Part shown: positions 8,025 to 16,024 of the stretch, one piece after another
Numbering within the stretch: position 1 is the stretch's first letter
How the letters are laid out: each line of letters begins with the position of its first letter
Assembly (NCBI GenBank): GCA_002307175.1
Contig: DBTS01000034.1
Location: 18,222-82,221 of the forward strand
Reading direction: 5' to 3'
DNA from: Rhodocyclaceae bacterium UBA1310
GTDB taxonomy: Bacteria > Pseudomonadota > Gammaproteobacteria > Burkholderiales > Rhodocyclaceae
Length of the DNA: 64,000 nucleotides
Position numbers and translations under genes: made by a program
The notes under the pieces: model-generated
What the model saw: only the letters and a program-made list of their open reading frames with translations
The model's database searches: none
Told to the model about the DNA's origin: nothing

Positions 8025-9719
8025 ATGCGCCATCCCGCTGCCTTGCTTCTTGCTGCCTGCTTCCTGAGTGCCTGCGCCAGTGCGCCTTCGGTGACCCCGG
8101 TCGAGGTGTCCATTCTCGGCATCAATGATTTTCACGGCAATATCCAGGCGCAGGGGCCAGTGCCGAAAACCCTTCGTGTACAGGAAACCGGGCAGCCGGA
8201 CCAGACAGTCGCTGTTCCCGCTGGCGGTGCCGCCTTTGTTGCAGCGGAACTGGCGCATCTGCGTCAGGCGCATCCGAACAGCATTACCGTGGGTGTTGGC
8301 GATCTGATTGGCGCCTCTCCGCTGGCGTCGTCTCTGCTGGCAGATGAGCCCACCATCGAGGCGATGAATCGGCTTGGCGTCAGTCTTAGCGTGGTGGGCA
8401 ATCATGAGTTCGACCGCGGAAGCGATGAACTGCTGCGTCGCGTGAAGGGCATCTGCCCCAAGGCAGGCTGCCTGCTGCCGGGGTTCCGTGGGGCACGCTA
8501 TGAATACCTGGCCGCCAATGTGATTGACGAGGCCACCGGCAAGACCCTGTTTCCGGCCTATGCCATCCGCACAGTGGGTGGCGTGAAGATTGCCTTCGTG
8601 GGAGCGGTGCTGCAGGGGACGCCGCAGATCGTCAATCCTGCAGGGATTCGTGGTTTGCGTTTCGAAGATGAGGCCGACGCCATCAACCGGGTGCTGCCCG
8701 AGATCCGCGCACAAGGCGTGCATGCCATCGTGGCGCTGATTCATGAAGGTGCCGATTACAACAGCCCGCGGGGCACATTCAACGATGTGGGCTACCGTTG
8801 CGAGGGATTTGGCGGGCCGATCCGCGATATCGTCAGGCGTCTCGATCCACAGATCCGTGTGGTGATGTCCGCCCACACGCATATGGCTTACACCTGCAAT
8901 GTCGATGGGCGTCTGGTGGTGCAGGGCGCCAGCTACGGCGCCATGATCACCGAGGTGGATCTGCGTGTAAATCCTAGGTCCGGCGAGGTGCTGGATGTGC
9001 AGGCCCACAATGAACTGGTGGATCAGCGCAGGCTACAGGCTGATCCGGCAATGCAGACCTTTGTTTCCGAAGTGGTTGGCCGCACGGAAAAGATTGCCAT
9101 GCAGCCTGCTGGGGTGCTGCCGGCAGGCCTGGATCGTAGCCTGCCAGCGGGCAGCCCGAACGCAGATTCGGCACTCGGTAATCTGATTGCCGACGCACAG
9201 CTGGCTTTTGCACAGCGCACTGAAAAAGCTGTTGAAATATCTTTCATGAATGCAGGGGGCATTCGTGCCGATCTGCCGTCGGGAGAGGTCTCGGGGCATC
9301 CCGTGCCGCTGCATCTGGGGGATCTGTATGCTGTGCAGCCGTTTGGCAATGATCTTGTGGCGATAAGCCTTACGGGGGCACAGCTGGTCGCCCTGCTTAA
9401 TCAGCAGGGAGAGGCGCAGGGCAACAGGTTGCTGCAGGTGTCACGCGGGTTTGCGTATCGCTGGGATGGTGCCCGGCAGCAGGGGCAACGGGCCTACGAT
9501 CTGCGTCTGAACGGTGAATCGGTGCAGGCCGACAGGCTTTGTCGTGTAGTGGTGGCAAACTTTCTTGCCGACGGTGGCGATGGTCTTACGATACTCACCC
9601 AGGGCCGGGACCGGCGTGTCCTCGGCGGCGATATCGAAGCCCTGCGCGGATATCTGGCGCGGGAGGATCTGCCGGCTTATCGTTCAGAAGGCCGCATTAT
9701 CGTTTCCTCTGGCCGCTGA
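8025..9719 (+). CDS. 5'-nucleotidase / UshA-family metallophosphoesterase lipoprotein
   Basis: The 564-residue protein starts with a lipoprotein signal (lipobox LSAC, modified Cys at about residue 17). The metallophosphoesterase motifs are in order: GINDFHGN, GVGDLIGAS, VGNHEFDRG, ALIHEGADY and SAHTHM. The C-terminal 5'-nucleotidase domain has MNAGGIRADLP and YAVQPFGNDL. The family hydrolyses nucleotides, and in some members nucleotide sugars, to nucleosides and phosphate in the periplasm. Here the enzyme is likely membrane-anchored. The gene begins 8 bp after exbB and probably shares its transcript, which links nucleotide breakdown to the TonB uptake unit. Confidence 0.9.
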   Translation: MRHPAALLLAACFLSACASAPSVTPVEVSILGINDFHGNIQAQGPVPKTLRVQETGQPDQTVAVPAGGAAFVAAELAHLRQAHPNSITVGVGDLIGASPLASSLLADEPTIEAMNRLGVSLSVVGNHEFDRGSDELLRRVKGICPKAGCLLPGFRGARYEYLAANVIDEATGKTLFPAYAIRTVGGVKIAFVGAVLQGTPQIVNPAGIRGLRFEDEADAINRVLPEIRAQGVHAIVALIHEGADYNSPRGTFNDVGYRCEGFGGPIRDIVRRLDPQIRVVMSAHTHMAYTCNVDGRLVVQGASYGAMITEVDLRVNPRSGEVLDVQAHNELVDQRRLQADPAMQTFVSEVVGRTEKIAMQPAGVLPAGLDRSLPAGSPNADSALGNLIADAQLAFAQRTEKAVEISFMNAGGIRADLPSGEVSGHPVPLHLGDLYAVQPFGNDLVAISLTGAQLVALLNQQGEAQGNRLLQVSRGFAYRWDGARQQGQRAYDLRLNGESVQADRLCRVVVANFLADGGDGLTILTQGRDRRVLGGDIEALRGYLAREDLPAYRSEGRIIVSSGR

Positions 9720-9798
9720 TTTTGCGCGCAGATCCGTTGCGTCAGATGACGCTCGGGCGTGGGGGGCGGTGTGTGGGTCGGGTGCCACGCCAAAGAAA

Positions 9799-9830
9799 GT
9801 AGGTCGGAAAAGCCATAGGCGCCTTCCGAC
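9799..9830 (+). repeat. REP-type palindrome
   Basis: GTAGGTCGGAAAAGCC, a 2-base centre, then AGGCGCCTTCCGAC. It has the GTAGG head and imperfect hairpin shape of bacterial REP elements and closely resembles the element at 10112-10143. Confidence 0.6.
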
Positions 9831-9904
9831 GCATGGTCATTGTGGCAATTGGGTGATGTAGCATGAATCGGTGCCGGTATTGAATCATCCAGCATCTGAT
9901 GCAT

Positions 9905-9981
9905 GCGCCCTCCGGGCGGAGGCTGGACCGGCGCAATTCCGCTACGCTTCATTGTTCCGCTTCGCGCGCCCTACGCAAACC
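9905..9981 (-). repeat. Dispersed intergenic repeat, copy 1
   Basis: Read on the minus strand this copy contains GTAGGGC, AAGCGGAACAATG, AGCGGAATTGCGCCGGTC and CCGCCCGGAGGGCGC in the same order as the copy at 12426-12500. The two align across essentially their whole length. A more diverged copy is at 35479-35548. Confidence 0.7.
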
Positions 9982-10048
9982 GGCACGGCAGGCCGCCAAT
10001 CACGGGAAACTTCTGAATTGGCTTGTGCAACGTAAGAACCGCGCGGAA

Positions 10049-10080
10049 GGTGCAATTCGCTGCGCTCATTGGCCCCCTAC
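10049..10080 (-). repeat. REP-type palindrome
   Basis: On the minus strand this reads GTAGGGGGCCAATGAGCG then CAGCGAATTGCACC: a GTAGG head followed by an imperfect inverted repeat, the same shape as the other palindromes in this region. Confidence 0.55.
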
Positions 10081-10111
10081 GAAAAATATCGGACGGAACC
10101 ATGCCAGTGGC

Positions 10112-10143
10112 GTAGGTTGGGAAAGCCGCAGGCGTCTCCCAAC
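10112..10143 (+). repeat. REP-type palindrome
   Basis: GTAGGTTGGGAAAGCC, centre GC, then AGGCGTCTCCCAAC. It has the same length and layout as the element at 9799-9830, with compensating changes in the stem. Confidence 0.6.
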
Positions 10144-10304
10144 TCTTTGTTACGCCTCATTGTTACGCCCCATCGTGTCCATTTACGCGAAGCCCGCATG
10201 CAGATCATTCCCACTCAGCGGGGGGAGGCTACAGCCTGCGGATGACCCACACGAAAGTCTGAAGGACCACTTTCACCATTCTTATCACTTCCAGGTAAGG
10301 CCGT

Positions 10305-11159
10305 TCAGGGGCAGATTTTAGCCATTGCGTCAGGGTCGCTGACCAGCGGATTGCCTTCGCCCTGTATTGCTACGATGCGTGCATCGCGTTTCTTTTCCCA
10401 GGTGTCGACGGGCGACGTCCTGGCCCAGGCGCACCAGAGCTGCTTATCCTGCTTGCTCATGCGCAGCCCGTAACGGGTGTGCATGTACAGGCTGATACGC
10501 CCGAGGCGGCCACGCACTTCCTCACGTGGCTGGAAGACCTTGGTCTGGAAATCCGGCACGCTGGCGCATTGGCCATACACATGCGCCGGGTTACGCGACC
10601 AGATGCCATAGCTCATGTTGCTGCGGTCACCATTGACCTCTCCTACCGAAGGCGTGAGGTTGTTGAGGTCGCCTTCCATCATGTCAAAGACTGGATCATG
10701 CCCGCTGCAAGCCTTGCGTCCACCTTCCTGCCAGCATTGGCGCTGGGATCCCAGGTGCTCGGCGGGTACCACATGTTCCCACTCGATACGCGCAGCACGT
10801 TTGGCGTTTTTGCGTGGGGAATAGCCGCAGGCATTCAGATCCACATCCTTGCCTGAGTACGGGCAGCCGCAGTAGATATCCTCCTCCAGGCCAGAGTAGA
10901 TGCGGGGCAGAATCTTCTTGGCGTTGACGAAGTTGCGATGCCCCACGGCAGTATTGCCAGATACCAGATCCACGGCAATGTCGCCCGCGCCTGTCGTGGG
11001 CGAAACCGTGTCAGCCGTATCGTGACTGGCGGTGCGGCGGGGCCTTTTGCTGGAGCTAAGCTTGTGTGAATTATCGCAGGCGGTGAGAAGGAAACATCCG
11101 AGTGAAGCGGCGAGCGCAGCAAACCTGCGCACGCGGTGAGGCGTGATACGAAACGTCAT
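10305..11159 (-). CDS. Endonuclease I family extracellular/periplasmic nuclease
   Basis: The 284-residue protein begins with a lipoprotein-like signal (LLTAC, Cys near residue 28). It carries the endonuclease I (EndA/Vvn) signature: RIEWEHVVPAEHLG with the catalytic His, and GDLNNLTPSVGEVNGDRSN with metal-binding Asn. Several cysteines (CGCPYSG, NACGYS, QRQCW, KACSG) are consistent with disulfides. The family cleaves DNA and sometimes RNA nonspecifically outside the cytoplasm. The N-terminal 70 residues are low in complexity and act as a linker. It converges on the 5'-nucleotidase gene across a REP-rich gap; both products could act on extracellular nucleic acid, but no shared regulation is visible. 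Confidence 0.87.
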   Translation of the reverse strand: MTFRITPHRVRRFAALAASLGCFLLTACDNSHKLSSSKRPRRTASHDTADTVSPTTGAGDIAVDLVSGNTAVGHRNFVNAKKILPRIYSGLEEDIYCGCPYSGKDVDLNACGYSPRKNAKRAARIEWEHVVPAEHLGSQRQCWQEGGRKACSGHDPVFDMMEGDLNNLTPSVGEVNGDRSNMSYGIWSRNPAHVYGQCASVPDFQTKVFQPREEVRGRLGRISLYMHTRYGLRMSKQDKQLWCAWARTSPVDTWEKKRDARIVAIQGEGNPLVSDPDAMAKICP

Positions 11160-11294
11160 TGGCAGCTACAGAGTGAGACAGAAACAAAATTCTTCTAACA
11201 CAGGATAGGCCGGCGACCCGACATGCGCAGGAGAAACGGCGCGCTTCGGTGCCTCGGCGGTGGGGCTTGGCAAGACGGGCCCTGCGTACCGGCC

Positions 11295-12203
11295 TCAAAG
11301 GCAGGAGAGGATGAGCGGGAGCGTCAACAGCGAGAGGATGGTGGTCAGGAACGCGCAGCGTGAAGCCGTGGCTGCGTTGCTGTTATAGCGCTCCGCAAAC
11401 ACGCCGATGATGCTGGCGGTGGGCATGGCGATCAGCGCCACGCAGACGCCTGTCAGCGTGCGGTCAACATGCAGAGCCTTGAACGCCAGCAGGCACAGCA
11501 GCGGAGCAATAATCAGCTTGATGATGGCGACATAGTACACGTCAAGCCCCCGGAAAATGTCGCGCGGGTGAACGTCGGCAAGCATCGAACCGATGATGAA
11601 CATCGAGAGCGGCGTGGTCATCGCGCCTACCCCTTCGCAGGTTTTCTGAATGGGATAGGGTAGGTGAATGCTGAACAGGAAAATCAGAAAACCCACAACA
11701 ATCGACAGCAGTGGAATGTTCACTGCCAGTGCGCGTACTGTCGGCCCGAATTTCCGTTCTCCCGAAAACAGCGCCACACCCCACGACCAGATCAGAATGT
11801 TGAAGGGCAGGTTGAAGATCGACGCGTAGAAAACGCCAATATCACCGTATAGCCCCTGCACCACGGGCAGGCCGACGAAGCCGCAATTGGAAAACACCGT
11901 GGCGAACCGCAGCACCCGCTGGCGGTCGGCATCGAAGCGCAGAAAGAGCACACGACTTACCAGGATCAGTACCAGATGGATCAGTGTGGAAGCCAGAAAC
12001 ACTGCTCCGGCGTTATGCAGCAGGGCAGTGTCGAGCGGAAAATTGAAGGCGGCAATCACCATCAGTGGCATGGTCACATAGATCAGCAGATCGGCCATGC
12101 CTTTGCGCACTGCATCGTTGAACACACCGCGCTTGCGCAGAAAAATTCCCAAGCCCATCATCAGGGCCAGAATCAGCACCTGATTCACCACTTTGTCAGT
12201 CAC
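11295..12203 (-). CDS. AEC-family (auxin efflux carrier-like) transporter
   Basis: The 302-residue integral membrane protein has about ten hydrophobic segments, the usual number and length for bacterial AEC permeases (MdcF/YwkB-type, organic acid or malonate transport). Typical features are the N-terminal GLGIFLRKRGVF segment, the SNCGFVGLPV motif in the middle and the C-terminal MPTASIIGVFAERYN segment. The substrate cannot be predicted. It is transcribed toward the endonuclease gene with a 135-bp gap. Upstream lies a repeat-bearing intergenic region. Confidence 0.85.
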   Translation of the reverse strand: MTDKVVNQVLILALMMGLGIFLRKRGVFNDAVRKGMADLLIYVTMPLMVIAAFNFPLDTALLHNAGAVFLASTLIHLVLILVSRVLFLRFDADRQRVLRFATVFSNCGFVGLPVVQGLYGDIGVFYASIFNLPFNILIWSWGVALFSGERKFGPTVRALAVNIPLLSIVVGFLIFLFSIHLPYPIQKTCEGVGAMTTPLSMFIIGSMLADVHPRDIFRGLDVYYVAIIKLIIAPLLCLLAFKALHVDRTLTGVCVALIAMPTASIIGVFAERYNSNAATASRCAFLTTILSLLTLPLILSCL

Positions 12204-12425
12204 TGCAGAGATCCTTCAACCGGAGAAGCCATTCAGGCGGCGCCTTCTGCCAGAAGCCGGGCAGAAACCGCAGACACACCAAGCCCGGCATGATACACCG
12301 GGCCTGAGCTACTGCCCGCGGAGAACCTGTTCCTGATCTGTAGCGAAATGCCTTGTGAACGATCTGGACAGTTCGGAATGGTGTGGCCTTTCGCAAACCC
12401 ACCTTACATCATTGGCATACCAGTC

Positions 12426-12500
12426 GGTTCGCGTAGGGCAAGAAGCGGAACAATGCAGCAAAGCGGAATTGCGCCGGTCAAGCCCCCGCCCGGAGGGCGC
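12426..12500 (+). repeat. Dispersed intergenic repeat, copy 2
   Basis: Contains GCGTAGGGC, AAGCGGAACAATG, AAGCGGAATTGCGCCGGTC and CCGCCCGGAGGGCGC in that order, nearly colinear with copy 1 on the opposite strand at 9905-9981. Confidence 0.7.
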
Positions 12501-12532
12501 AAATCATGTGGATGCATTGCCGGAAACAACAA

Positions 12533-12560
12533 CGGGCAAGCCCGATTCCAGGCTTGCCCG
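12533..12560 (-). terminator. Intrinsic terminator of the TRAP binding-protein gene
   Basis: A perfect 10-bp stem (CGGGCAAGCC at 12533-12542 with GGCTTGCCCG at 12551-12560) has an 8-base loop. On the minus strand it is followed by TTGTTGTTT. It lies about 40 bp beyond the stop codon of the dctP-like gene. Confidence 0.75.
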
Positions 12561-12598
12561 CAGGGCTTCTTCCGGAGCGGTGTCCGGAAGTGCGTTGT

Positions 12599-13576
12599 TT
12601 ACTTGGTCTGGATGATGTCCATGACGGTCTGCAGATCGCGGTCGTTGGTGACGTACTTGGTGTAGAGCTTGAGGATGTAGCCTTCGATGGAGGTCACATT
12701 GATCTGTTCGTGCTCCACGATGGTGATGCCATCCTTGCGGGCCTTGGCGATCAGCTGGGTTTCAACTTCATGCTGGCGCGTGCGGGCGAAGTCCATCGAT
12801 TCTTTGGCTGCGGTGCGCAGGGCGCTCTGCTCGGCCGGTGAAAGGGTGTTCCAGGTCTTCAGCGACATCACCAGCACATCCGGCACGATGAAGTGTTCGT
12901 CCATGCAGAAATACTTGGCGTATTTGCTGTGGCCGCTGGAAATATAGGAATCCAGGCTGTTTTCGGCCGCATCAATCTGGCCGCTTTGCAGGGCTTCAGC
13001 GGTCTTTTCGAACGGAATCACCACCGGCGTGGCGCCAAGTTCGGTCATCAGATCGCGATAGATCGGATTATCCAGGCTGCGGATGCGCAGGCCCTTGAAG
13101 TCCGAGCTGTTGCGCAGCGGGCGCTTGTTGGTATAGAACGAGCGCGCCCCTTCACTATAGTAGGCCAGCAGCACCACACCTTTTTGTTGCAGCTCGGTGG
13201 CCAGGCGTTTGCCCACTTCCCCGTCGAGCACCTTCCACATGTGTGCCTGCGAGTGGAAGATGTAAGGCAGGCTCAACAGATGGGCCGTCGGGATATCCGC
13301 CGAAATGCTTGAAAGGCCCACACGGGCAATATCGATTGTGCCGGCCTGCACCTTCTTCCAGCTGTCCAGCTCGTTGCCAAGTTCCCCGCCGCTGCGCACA
13401 GCGATCTTCAGCTGACCATTGGTGAGTTGCTCTGCCTTATTGGCCAGGGTCTGTTCGGACTGTACGAGGAAGTGGTCTCCCTTCTGAATTTCAGCCAGCT
13501 TCAGATCTCGTGCCTGGGCGTTCCCGGCGAGGCTCAGAATGGCCACAGCGGCCATCGCCACCAATAATTTATGCAT
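12599..13576 (-). CDS. dctP: TRAP transporter substrate-binding protein, DctP family
   Basis: The 325-residue protein has a cleavable signal peptide (cleavage likely after NAQA, residue 22) and the DctP fold signatures LSLPYIF and FKGLRIRSLDNPIYRDLMTELGATPVVIPF. The conserved Arg of the RIRS segment normally holds the ligand carboxylate, so an organic acid ligand is likely. I used the ATG at 13576 because it gives a normal signal peptide; the frame extends 32 codons further upstream without a plausible leader. No dctQ or dctM membrane genes are next to it, so it is an orphan binding protein here. Confidence 0.9.
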   Translation of the reverse strand: MHKLLVAMAAVAILSLAGNAQARDLKLAEIQKGDHFLVQSEQTLANKAEQLTNGQLKIAVRSGGELGNELDSWKKVQAGTIDIARVGLSSISADIPTAHLLSLPYIFHSQAHMWKVLDGEVGKRLATELQQKGVVLLAYYSEGARSFYTNKRPLRNSSDFKGLRIRSLDNPIYRDLMTELGATPVVIPFEKTAEALQSGQIDAAENSLDSYISSGHSKYAKYFCMDEHFIVPDVLVMSLKTWNTLSPAEQSALRTAAKESMDFARTRQHEVETQLIAKARKDGITIVEHEQINVTSIEGYILKLYTKYVTNDRDLQTVMDIIQTK

Positions 13577-14185
13577 TTTGATAATTCCAGAAAACAACAG
13601 AAACCGGAGCTGTCCCTCACTCCGGACCAAAGGGCAGTACTTGTCAAAAAAAGTCTTACTTTTCCCTGACAAAGTGCCATGCAGTCATGCCAAAAGTCAC
13701 AACAAAAAACCTAACTATGTAATAAGAAAGGAATTGTTTTGTCTGACTTGCGGGCGCAATTATTAATGGGATATCCGCCGAGCTCCCGGATTAATCCGCT
13801 GAACGGCAGGAAATTAGGGGTTCGATGGTAGTGCGGGTTTTCCCGTATATAACATTCGCATTTTCAGAAAAATACGTATAACTATCTGAAATAAATAATA
13901 AAAATAACTGATTGTAGAATTGATTCCATTTCTTTTGGCTTTTTATCGAACTAATAAAAAGTAAGACTGGTTTGAAAGTTGTCTTTCTTTGTAGAGTGGA
14001 AGCAGTTTTTTTTGGGGGGGGGGAGACGAGGCGCGCGAGCTTTGGTGAAATCTGGCGGCGGAGATTGGGAAGAGTGGGGAGCCGTTCCCGGTGGCCGGGA
14101 ACGGTGTGCTGAGAGGGGGAGTTTTAGCGCTTCCACTTTGTCTGGGCGTGGAATGGGCGAAAAACGGTGCCCGGCGACAGGTGGG
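13577..14185. other. Long, partly AT-rich intergenic region with a T8-G10 tract
   Basis: These 609 bp separate the dctP-like gene from the BamE-like gene. The part from about 13,850 to 13,980 is strongly AT-rich, unlike the rest of the window, and probably carries the dctP promoter. A homopolymer pair, eight T (14006-14013) followed by ten G (14014-14023), is present. No coding sequence with a convincing start and family resemblance was found. Confidence 0.55.
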
Positions 14186-14467
14186 TCAGTCGCGGCGGAT
14201 GGCTTCTTCTGAGATCACCTTGCCATTGGTGTCAGCGATATCCACGTAAAAGATTTCCTGTGCATCATTCTTGAGGGCATAGCTCAGCGAATGTGTGCCA
14301 TTGGCCCAGTGCGTCACGTTTTCGGGTTGGCCCAGGGCACTGATGACCTGCTGTTCAGTCTGGCCTGTCTTGAGGCTGGCAGCCTGTTCGGAAGAGACGG
14401 CGGCAAAGGCGGCCTGGGTGCCCAGGGTGATGGCGCTGATCAGTGCTATGCGGGAGATGGTGTTCAT
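14186..14467 (-). CDS. Small exported BamE/SmpA-OmlA-like domain protein
   Basis: The 93-residue protein has a signal peptide (cleavage likely after AFAA, about residue 22). The mature part resembles the SmpA/OmlA (BamE-like) fold: LKTGQTEQQVISALGQPENV followed by a beta-rich segment (HSLSYALKNDAQEIFYVDI). There is no lipobox, so it is probably periplasmic and soluble rather than a BamE lipoprotein. I chose the ATG at 14467 because AGGAAAA lies just upstream and the signal peptide starts there. It diverges from the LysR gene at 14607 and may be its target. Confidence 0.75.
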   Translation of the reverse strand: MNTISRIALISAITLGTQAAFAAVSSEQAASLKTGQTEQQVISALGQPENVTHWANGTHSLSYALKNDAQEIFYVDIADTNGKVISEEAIRRD

Positions 14468-14606
14468 GATGATTTTCCTGTTTTGGTTTTTGGGGGGCTT
14501 CTGCATTTCCCTATGTCCGGCCGGGAATGCATTGAAGACAATCTCATGATAAGAATCTGGCTATAATTAATCTAATGGATAGTTGGTATATGTAATCATT
14601 CACGCC

Positions 14607-15554
14607 ATGAATTTGAGAAGCATTGATCTGAATCTGCTGACTGTGCTTGAAGCGTTGTTCGAGGAGGCGCATGTGACCCGCGCGGCCGAGCGCCTGGGGA
14701 TGTCGCAGCCGGCTGTCTCGAATGCTCTTGAGCGCTGCCGCCGGCTTTTCGATGACCCTTTGCTGGTGCGTGGGGTGGGGAACATGCAGCTCACGCCGAA
14801 AGCACAGCGCCTGCGTGCGCCTTTGCGCAGGGCGCTAGGGGAGCTGGCTGAGCTGGTTTCGCCGACTCAGCCGTCTCTCGCCGAGCTGCATCAGACGGTG
14901 CGGATCGCCATGCCGGATTTTCCGGCGAATGTTGTCGGAGCGCCGATCTACCGGGCTGTTGCGGAGACTGCGCCGGGTATCCGGCTGACCTTTCATCCTT
15001 GGCTGGGCGGTGCTTCTGCACTCGATGATCTTGCGCGTGGCGCTGTGGAGCTGGTATTCACCGTGATGAGTTGCCAGGGCGCGTCGATCCGCAAGCTCAC
15101 GCTGATCCAGGGCAAATATGTGGTCATGATGTGCCGGAATCACCCTGCGGCTGCTGATTTCACCCTGGAGCAGTGGCTGGCCCATCCGCACGTGCAGATT
15201 TCCAGCAGCGGTGATTCCGATGGGGTGGTGGATCAGGCGCTGGCCCGAATCCGCCGCCACCGGCGTATCGGTATCGTGGTGCCGAGTTTCCAGATGGTGC
15301 CGTCACTGCTGGCGGAATCCAATCTCATCGCCCTGCTGCCGCATCGCTGTGTGCCGCCTGATGATCCGCGCTTTGTGGTGTTCGATCCCCCTCTCCAGCT
15401 CAGCGAGAATCTCGAGGCGCGTCTGGCCTGGCATGCACGCCATGATAATGATCCCGGCGTGCAGCATGTGGCCAAAATTGTGGCCTCGGTCATCAAGAGC
15501 GGGCGTGCCAGCATGGTTCTGGCGCCCATCGAAAAACCACTGGATTCGGCGTGA
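14607..15554 (+). CDS. LysR-family transcriptional regulator
   Basis: The 315-residue protein has an N-terminal winged helix (residues 1-65, DLNLLTVLEALFEEAHVTRA then MSQPAVSNALERCRRLFDDPL) resembling the NodD/NahR/LeuO branch, and a periplasmic-binding-protein-like effector domain. The start at 14607 gives the usual MNLRSIDLNLL opening; upstream in-frame codons add eight residues without homology. It is divergent from the small BamE-like gene with a 139-bp shared intergenic region. Its effector and regulon are unknown. Confidence 0.87.
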   Translation: MNLRSIDLNLLTVLEALFEEAHVTRAAERLGMSQPAVSNALERCRRLFDDPLLVRGVGNMQLTPKAQRLRAPLRRALGELAELVSPTQPSLAELHQTVRIAMPDFPANVVGAPIYRAVAETAPGIRLTFHPWLGGASALDDLARGAVELVFTVMSCQGASIRKLTLIQGKYVVMMCRNHPAAADFTLEQWLAHPHVQISSSGDSDGVVDQALARIRRHRRIGIVVPSFQMVPSLLAESNLIALLPHRCVPPDDPRFVVFDPPLQLSENLEARLAWHARHDNDPGVQHVAKIVASVIKSGRASMVLAPIEKPLDSA

Positions 15555-16024
15555 GCGGAGTTTCTGTTTGACTGCTCGTGCTGCCGGCATGGGTAGGCTT
15601 GCCCAGCCGGGTGGGGCAGGATACAGCCTGCGGTGTATGACGCTATTGTGATTTATGAACTTCTGCTTCGTATGCCCGAAAAGTGATGCCGCGTCTGGCG
15701 GATATCACAAATTGAAACAAATCGCTGCCCGGCGGTAGAGGAGAATAAAAGGTTATCTGCGGAAACCGGATGTTTCAGCGGAGCTGCGCAGGCAGTCTGG
15801 TTTGATATGCTGTAAAGAACAAAAGAAAACAAGACGGTTCCAGTTTCCCTGTTTGGCCGCTTTGGTGGGCAAAGGGTGTCGCATAAGTACGCCACGCTGC
15901 AATCGGAATGCGCCGGGCTGACTGTCCGGAGGTCTCTGGGTCGCGTGTGGCTGGAAGTTTTGCGCGGAATGGCAAGGCGAGGTATCGTCGCCTGCTGTTG
16001 TAAACGAGGGAGCGAAAACAGGGC
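15555..16024. other. Intergenic region upstream of the MSHA locus
   Basis: A 470-bp stretch between the LysR gene and mshE. No gene was recognised. Its 3' part must contain the promoter of the MSHA pilus operon, but no clear -35/-10 pair or operator stands out. The sequence just before mshE (AACGAGGGAGCG) supplies its ribosome-binding site. Confidence 0.5.

Larger units (their letters stand above)
9720..10304. other. Intergenic region made largely of REP-type palindromes and one dispersed repeat
   Basis: No convincing gene is present in these 585 bp between convergent genes; the open frames here have repeat-derived composition. The region holds a palindrome at 9799-9830, a copy of the 70-77 bp dispersed repeat at 9905-9981, and palindromes at 10049-10080 and 10112-10143. 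The last 150 bp before the endonuclease stop codon show nothing recognisable. Confidence 0.7.
12204..12598. other. Intergenic region with dispersed repeat and terminator
   Basis: The 395 bp between the AEC carrier start and the TRAP binding protein stop hold a copy of the dispersed repeat (12426-12500) and a strong hairpin terminator (12533-12560). No gene was recognised; short open frames here overlap the repeat and have no ribosome-binding site or family resemblance. Confidence 0.65.

Noticed and set aside
8025..11159. Endonuclease I and 5'-nucleotidase as one extracellular DNA-scavenging operon
   Set aside because: The genes converge and are separated by REP elements, so shared transcription is excluded; only functional affinity remains.
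13979..14212. Plus-strand frame of 77 codons spanning the T8-G10 tract
   Set aside because: Gly/Arg-rich shadow-type composition, no ribosome-binding site, and it overlaps the end of the BamE-like gene on the other strand.
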